From Omnitrophica bacterium RBG_13_46_9 (GTDB lineage Bacteria; Omnitrophota; Gorgyraeia; JABMRN01; RBG-13-46-9), in assembly GCA_001804045.1 (NCBI GenBank), contig MHFD01000021.1:53056-61435 (forward strand): a DNA stretch of 8,380 bases. The letters are read 5' to 3'. The notes under the pieces are model-generated. The model worked only from the letters and a program-made list of their open reading frames with translations. It made no database searches and was not told the origin of the DNA. Position numbers and translations under genes: made by a program. This document shows positions 5,337 to 8,380 of the stretch, piece by piece; position 1 is the first letter of the stretch, and each line of letters opens with the position of its first letter.

Positions 5337-6536
5337 ATGAGCTGGAAAGCATTCGTAGGACTAAGGTATTTGACCAGAAGTAAAGAAAAGTTTATTTCCA
5401 TAATAAGCGTTATCTCTATCCTCGGCGTCATGATCGGGGTATCGGCTTTAATCGTGGTCATATCCATAATGACGGGATTTGATATAGAGATTAAAGAAAG
5501 GATCATAGGGACCTATTCGCACATAATATTATTAAAGAAAGGCGGCATAGAGAACGAAGAAGAGATTATCAATATTTTAAACAAGAACGAGCATATCATA
5601 GCAAGCTCGCCTTTTATAGATGAACCCACTTTTTTGAAATGCAAGGATGGCGTGGTTGGCATTATTGTGCGCGGCTTAGACAGTAAAAGGGAAGAATTTG
5701 TAAGCAACATAAGCGAATATGTAGGATCCGGAGGATTGAATTTCGGAAAAGAAGGTGTCATTTTGGGAAATGAGCTTTCTAAGTCGCTTATGCTAAAAGA
5801 TAATGACAGGATCTCCCTCTTTTCACCCGATGGCAAGCGAAAAAAGGATTTTACCGTTGTCGGCACCTTTACTTCCGGTAGGTACGACTATGACGCCAAT
5901 CTGGTTTTTATAAGCCTGGAGGACGCAAAAGACCTGTTTGGAAAGAATGGTGTATCGGGTATAGGATTAAAGGTGGATAATGAATTTAACGTGAACAGAA
6001 TACGGACCTCTTTGCAAGATTCATTCCGGTATCCCTTTGTTATAAAAACCTGGATGGATCTGGATAAGAACCTAATGAGGGCCCTGGCCATAGAAAAGAA
6101 GATGATGTTTATAATTTTAGCGCTTATAATCGTTGTGGCATGTTTTAACATAGCCGGTTCCCTGATAATGCAGGTTATGGAAAAGACAAAAGACATAGGG
6201 ATATTGCGGGCCATAGGCGCCAGGGCCAGTGATATAAGAGCCGTATTTATCTTTGTCGGTTTTTTTGTCGGTTTTATCGGGGTATTTTTTGGCAGCGTAC
6301 TGGGTATTCTTATAGCGCGCAACATAAATTCTATAGCAGATTTTGTAGAGAAGCTGACAGGTTTTGAACTGTTTCCCAGCGATATATATTATCTGAACGA
6401 TATACCCGTCAAAATAGAGCCGCTGGACATATCCGTGATAGCGGTATTTTCGGTTATTTTGGCCGTAACGGCCTCTCTCTATCCGGCATGGAAGGCATCC
6501 CGGCTGAATCCGGTCGAAGCGATACGGTATGAGTGA
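5337..6536 (+). CDS. lolC: lipoprotein-releasing ABC transporter permease LolC/LolE
   Basis: This 399-residue inner-membrane permease belongs to the LolCDE machine, which extracts mature lipoproteins and passes them to LolA for the outer membrane. The topology is the classic four-helix MacB/FtsX plan: helix 1 at about 19-45, a large periplasmic domain (46-255), then helices at about 256-281, 302-327 and 364-385. Family hallmarks are FVGLRYL near the N-terminus (6-12), TKDIGILRAIGA (284-295) before helix 3, and the terminal LYPAWKASRLNPVEAIRYE. The ATG at 5337 is preferred because AAAGG lies 6 bases before it and MSWKAFVGLRYL matches the family start. An in-frame TTG at 5319 adds MKKRLV. Only one permease gene is present before lolD, so the complex may use a homodimer as in single-LolC/F genomes. 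The LolC versus LolE label is not decidable. Confidence 0.93.
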   Translation: MSWKAFVGLRYLTRSKEKFISIISVISILGVMIGVSALIVVISIMTGFDIEIKERIIGTYSHIILLKKGGIENEEEIINILNKNEHIIASSPFIDEPTFLKCKDGVVGIIVRGLDSKREEFVSNISEYVGSGGLNFGKEGVILGNELSKSLMLKDNDRISLFSPDGKRKKDFTVVGTFTSGRYDYDANLVFISLEDAKDLFGKNGVSGIGLKVDNEFNVNRIRTSLQDSFRYPFVIKTWMDLDKNLMRALAIEKKMMFIILALIIVVACFNIAGSLIMQVMEKTKDIGILRAIGARASDIRAVFIFVGFFVGFIGVFFGSVLGILIARNINSIADFVEKLTGFELFPSDIYYLNDIPVKIEPLDISVIAVFSVILAVTASLYPAWKASRLNPVEAIRYE

Positions 6537-6567
6537 GAAGTTAGAGGTTCGCCGGTATTCGTAATAG

Positions 6568-6583
6568 CACGTTACGTGGGACG
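6568..6583 (+). repeat. CACGTTAY...GGACG direct repeat, copy 1
   Basis: This 16-base copy reads CACGTTACGTGGGACG. Related copies lie at 6624-6639 (CTCGTTACATAGGACG) and 6897-6912 (CACGTTATACAGGACG). The outer two are both preceded by a GTAAT-like sequence and bracket the repeat cluster. Confidence 0.6.
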
Positions 6584-6604
6584 TGGGACGTGGGACGTGG
6601 GACG
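6574..6604 (+). repeat. heptamer tandem repeat (ACGTGGG)x4
   Basis: Four exact head-to-tail copies of ACGTGGG at 6574-6601 are followed by a partial ACG. A shorter block of the same unit occurs at 6637-6647, and a variant, ACGTAGGACGATTCGA, lies at 6669-6684. That variant shares GGACGATTCGA with the end of the first block (6600-6610), so the whole segment looks partly duplicated. Copy number is likely to vary by slippage. Confidence 0.9.
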
Positions 6605-6623
6605 ATTCGATTCTAACTATTTG

Positions 6624-6639
6624 CTCGTTACATAGGACG
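6624..6639 (+). repeat. CTCGTTACATAGGACG direct repeat, copy 2
   Basis: This is the second 16-base copy of the CGTTAY...GGACG element, again followed by ACGTGGG-type sequence. It marks the start of the second, more degenerate unit of the 6568-6684 duplication. Confidence 0.55.
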
Positions 6640-6714
6640 TGGGACGTCCGCTCCCTTCGGTCGTTTAGACGTAGGACGATTCGAAGGATAGCGTTATTGC
6701 AAGCGACTCTCCTC

Positions 6715-6755
6715 TGTCATTGCGAGGAGGAGCGAAGCGACGACGAAGCAATCTC
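6715..6755. repeat. dispersed palindromic repeat of the TGTCATTGCGAG...GCAATCTC type
   Basis: The segment opens with TGTCATTGCGAGGAG and closes with GAAGCAATCTC, with ATTGC/GCAAT inverted ends around a purine-rich GAGCGAAGCGACGACGAAG core. From memory, this repeat is scattered in intergenic regions of many unrelated bacteria and is often mis-called as a short gene giving peptides like LLRRFAPRND on the opposite strand. Here the core has internal triplet duplications (GAGGAG, GACGAC). It is not a gene. Confidence 0.8.
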
Positions 6756-6766
6756 TTTCGAAAAAG

Positions 6767-6812
6767 GTTGCAAATGTTGCAGAAGTTGCTAAATGTTGCA
6801 GAGGTTACATAA
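6767..6812 (+). repeat. GTTGC nonamer array
   Basis: Five near-tandem units follow one another: GTTGCAAAT, GTTGCAGAA, GTTGCTAAAT (10 bases), GTTGCAGAG and GTTACATAA. The last two form the left arm of the hairpin at 6793-6847. Confidence 0.8.
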
Positions 6813-6847
6813 ATTCGAAAAAGCAACATATGCAACCTCTGCAACAT
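6793..6847. repeat. 19-bp inverted repeat (large hairpin)
   Basis: The left arm 6793-6811 and right arm 6829-6847 are complementary at 18 of 19 positions around a 17-base loop. No U run follows, so it is not an intrinsic terminator. In a lolC-lolD message it would form a stable stem that could limit read-through by nucleases or protect the upstream part. The right arm is a reverse copy of the nonamer array, which suggests an inverted duplication. Confidence 0.85.
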
Positions 6848-6896
6848 AAAACGGGAGCAACCTTAAGAAACCTGCGATATGCGAAGGTAATGATAA

Positions 6897-6912
6897 CACG
6901 TTATACAGGACG
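6897..6912 (+). repeat. CACGTTATACAGGACG direct repeat, copy 3
   Basis: This third copy of the CGTTAY...GGACG element ends 24 bases before the lolD ATG. With copy 1 it brackets the repeat cluster. Confidence 0.55.
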
Positions 6913-6936
6913 GCGGTGATCCGGGATAAGGCAGAA

Positions 6937-7671
6937 ATGATAAAAGCATTACATCTAAGCAAGACGTATTACCAGGGTGAAACAAAGATAGAAGCGGTTA
7001 AAGAAATTCATTTGGAAATACGCAGGAAAGAGTCTGTGCTTATTACCGGTCCTTCGGGCGCCGGCAAATCAACGCTGTTACATCTACTCGGAGGGCTCGA
7101 TAAACCGACAACAGGCGTTCTTCTTTTTGATGAGACGGATTTTTACAGTCTATCGGATAGCGTGCGGTCAGGAATCAGAAATGAAAGGATAGGTTTTGTA
7201 TTTCAGTTTTATCATCTGTTGCCGGAGTTTACGGTCTTGGAAAATGTTATGTTGCCGGCCTTTATTAAAAGTAGAAAGACAAAAGAAGGCTTGAGGGCTA
7301 TAAGGAAAAAGGCAAAAAATCTTCTTAAGTTGGTTGGGCTTGAGGATAGGTCGAATCACAGGCCTGCGGAGGTTTCAGGGGGGCAGTCGCAAAGGGCGGC
7401 GATAGCGCGTTCCCTCATAAATTCCCCTGAGATACTTTTGTGTGACGAGCCTATCGGCAACCTTGATTCAAAAATCGGGCAAGAGGTCACTGACTGCATC
7501 TGGGCGCTCAGAGAAAAACATGATATGGCTCTTGTCATAGTTACCCATGATGAGCGCATAAGAGGTGATTTCGACAAGAGATTCAGGATAACGGACGGTG
7601 TAGTGGAAGAAATTCAAATCGAAAATCCAAAACCCGCGTATCAAAACTCGAAACAAATTATAAACACATGA
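6937..7671 (+). CDS. lolD: lipoprotein-releasing ABC transporter ATPase LolD
   Basis: This 244-residue ABC ATPase powers the LolCDE extraction of lipoproteins from the inner membrane. Motifs in order are Walker A GPSGAGKST (38-46), Q-loop Q90, the LolD/MacB-type NERIGFVFQFYHLLPEFTVLENV region (82-104, given by position), signature VSGGQSQR (146-153), Walker B ILLCDEP with D170/E171, D-loop GNLD (174-177), and H204 of the switch (VIVTHD). The usual ADEPTGNLD reads CDEPIGNLD, an unusual T-to-I change. ATG at 6937 is chosen because MIKALHLSKTY matches the family start and AAGG lies about 6 bases before it. An in-frame GTG at 6916 with an AGGA upstream is possible. The last 15-20 residues (NPKPAYQNSKQIINT) are beyond the family end and look repeat-derived. 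A 400-base repeat gap separates it from its partner lolC. Confidence 0.94.
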   Translation: MIKALHLSKTYYQGETKIEAVKEIHLEIRRKESVLITGPSGAGKSTLLHLLGGLDKPTTGVLLFDETDFYSLSDSVRSGIRNERIGFVFQFYHLLPEFTVLENVMLPAFIKSRKTKEGLRAIRKKAKNLLKLVGLEDRSNHRPAEVSGGQSQRAAIARSLINSPEILLCDEPIGNLDSKIGQEVTDCIWALREKHDMALVIVTHDERIRGDFDKRFRITDGVVEEIQIENPKPAYQNSKQIINT

Positions 7672-7704
7672 GTTTAGAGAATTGAGATTCTGAATTTCGA
7701 ATTT
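7610..7704. repeat. AT-rich imperfect palindrome overlapping the lolD 3' end
   Basis: An A-rich left half (AAATTCAAATCGAAAATCC and onward) is mirrored by a T-rich right half (GAGATTCTGAATTTCGAATTT), with AAATTC and GAATTT at the ends and partial complementarity inside. From memory, similar A-rich/T-rich palindromic repeats are scattered at gene ends in some uncultured-phylum genomes and encode NPK-x-QNSKQI-like tails. Here the left half is translated as the LolD C-terminus. The symmetry is imperfect, so confidence is moderate. Confidence 0.45.
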
Positions 7705-7706
7705 AT

Positions 7707-7714
7707 GCTATAAA
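7707..7714 (+). promoter_or_regulatory. possible extended -10 promoter of the aminotransferase gene
   Basis: GCTATAAA, preceded by AT to give TGCTATAAA, matches an extended -10 element (TGN-TATAAA, hexamer 7709-7714), 14 bases before the ATG. TTGAGA at 7682-7687 is a fair -35 hexamer, but its spacing of 21 bases is too long. Any promoter would therefore rely on the extended -10. Confidence 0.4.
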
Positions 7715-7728
7715 ATACGGAGTACGCA

Positions 7729-8380
7729 ATGGGTTCTAAAATTTACTTGAACGGCAAATTTGTAGATAAAAACAAAGCAAAGATTTCTATCTTTGATCAC
7801 GGCGTTCTTTACGGGGATGGCGTGTTTGAAGGTATAAGAAGTTACGACGGCCTTGTGTTTAGGTTAAATGAGCATATCGATAGACTGTACGGATCGGCCG
7901 AAGCCATTCGGCTTAAAATAGAGATCGATAAAAACCGTATGATACAAGCGGTCGTGGCGACATTAAGAAAGAACAAGTTACGAAACGCTTATATTCGCCT
8001 GGTGGTTACAAGGGGCCCCGGGGATTTAGGCCTTGATCCGCGGAAATGTAAGTCCGGAGGTACGATTTTCATAATCACGGACAAAATATCGTTATACCCC
8101 AAGGAGTTCTATGAGAAGGGGCTAAAAATAATAACGGCAAGCGTAAGAAGGAATTTGCCGCAGGCGATCGACCCGAAGATAAAATCCCTGAACTACCTTA
8201 ACAATATCCTTGCGAAGATAAACGCTATAGACGCGGGTGTCGAAGAGGCGATTATGCTTACCCATGACGGTTTTGTCGCCGAATGCACCGGTGATAACAT
8301 ATTCATAGTGGACAACGCTACGCTTATCACTTCGCCGGTGAACATAGGCGCCCTTAACGGCATTACGAGGAATTCGGTTA
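7729..8380 (+). CDS. ilvE: branched-chain amino acid aminotransferase (class IV PLP enzyme), 3'-truncated by window
   Basis: The first 217 codons are present. The enzyme uses pyridoxal phosphate to move the amino group between glutamate and the keto acids of leucine, isoleucine and valine. The N-terminus (KIYLNGKFV, then DHGVLYGDGVFEGIRSYDG at 23-41) is the class IV aminotransferase start. Arg90 in YIRLVVTRG and the Schiff-base lysine K152 in IKSLNYLNNILAK are in place, as are the EEA-x-ML block (172-177), ECTGDNIFIV (185-194) and GITRNSV (211-217), which binds the cofactor phosphate. These match BCAT/IlvE of the archaeal-type compact form better than D-amino acid transaminase or ADC lyase, though those relatives cannot be excluded. 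A GGAG ribosome site lies 7 bases before the ATG. The remaining roughly 70-80 residues lie beyond the window. Confidence 0.92.
   Translation, partial: MGSKIYLNGKFVDKNKAKISIFDHGVLYGDGVFEGIRSYDGLVFRLNEHIDRLYGSAEAIRLKIEIDKNRMIQAVVATLRKNKLRNAYIRLVVTRGPGDLGLDPRKCKSGGTIFIITDKISLYPKEFYEKGLKIITASVRRNLPQAIDPKIKSLNYLNNILAKINAIDAGVEEAIMLTHDGFVAECTGDNIFIVDNATLITSPVNIGALNGITRNSV

Larger units (their letters stand above)
6537..6936. other. 400-base repeat-filled gap between lolC and lolD
   Basis: No gene is supported in this gap. It contains, in order, a 7-bp tandem repeat, dispersed copies of a CGTTAY-GGACG element, a GCGAAGC-type palindromic repeat, an array of GTTGC nonamers and a 19-bp hairpin. Open frames here run through repeats and have no family match or ribosome site. 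If lolC and lolD are cotranscribed, all of this would lie in the message. Confidence 0.85.

Noticed and set aside
6583..6847. Small proteins encoded in the lolC-lolD gap on either strand
   Set aside because: The open frames run through tandem and palindromic repeats, lack ribosome sites, and give the low-complexity peptides (LLRRRFAPPRND type) typical of this repeat.
6767..6847. CRISPR array
   Set aside because: Units are 9-10 bases with no spacers, and no cas genes are present.

Overview
The window reads as chromosomal DNA of a Gram-negative-type (diderm) bacterium of moderate to low GC. It carries a lipoprotein-export permease/ATPase pair (LolC/E and LolD), a SpoVG-family regulator outside any sporulation context, and gaps littered with short palindromic and tandem repeats. 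The gene order lysS-lolC-lolD, the SpoVG-YraN-ComM group and the repeat style remind me of uncultured phyla such as Omnitrophota. That placement is an impression, not a demonstration.

Layout. Positions 1-726 (minus strand) hold an operon-like group: spoVG, yraN and the first 19 codons of a ComM/YifB-type gene cut by the window edge. Positions 727-988 are a divergent gap with a two-armed inverted-repeat element (858-933), a candidate spoVG promoter and a sigma70-like promoter for a dolichol-phosphate-mannose-synthase-like glycosyltransferase (989-1747, plus strand). From 3603 down to 1753 on the minus strand lies a regulatory cluster: a cytoplasmic NodB-type polysaccharide deacetylase, an ECF-type RNA polymerase sigma factor immediately behind it, and a zinc-finger membrane protein that looks like its anti-sigma factor. 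Positions 3604-3801 are a divergent promoter region. Downstream on the plus strand are lysS (3802-5226), lolC/E (5337-6536), a 400-base repeat-filled gap, lolD (6937-7671) and the first 217 codons of a branched-chain aminotransferase that runs off the end.

The most interesting signal is a two-block element, TGCAGCAAAA-N7-TTCGTTGTCT (minus strand). It occurs twice with exact spacing, once upstream of the putative anti-sigma gene and once upstream of spoVG, 1.4 kb apart. It has the dimensions of a sigma-factor promoter. The simplest reading is a small regulon in which the ECF factor drives its own anti-sigma gene and the spoVG-yraN-comM group. This is inference from two sites only.

Other points are a promoter that would make the deacetylase mRNA leaderless, a textbook-consensus lysS promoter, several repeat families packed between lolC and lolD, and a LolD C-terminal tail that appears to be translated repeat sequence. 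No RNA genes, CRISPR arrays or complete insertion sequences were seen.
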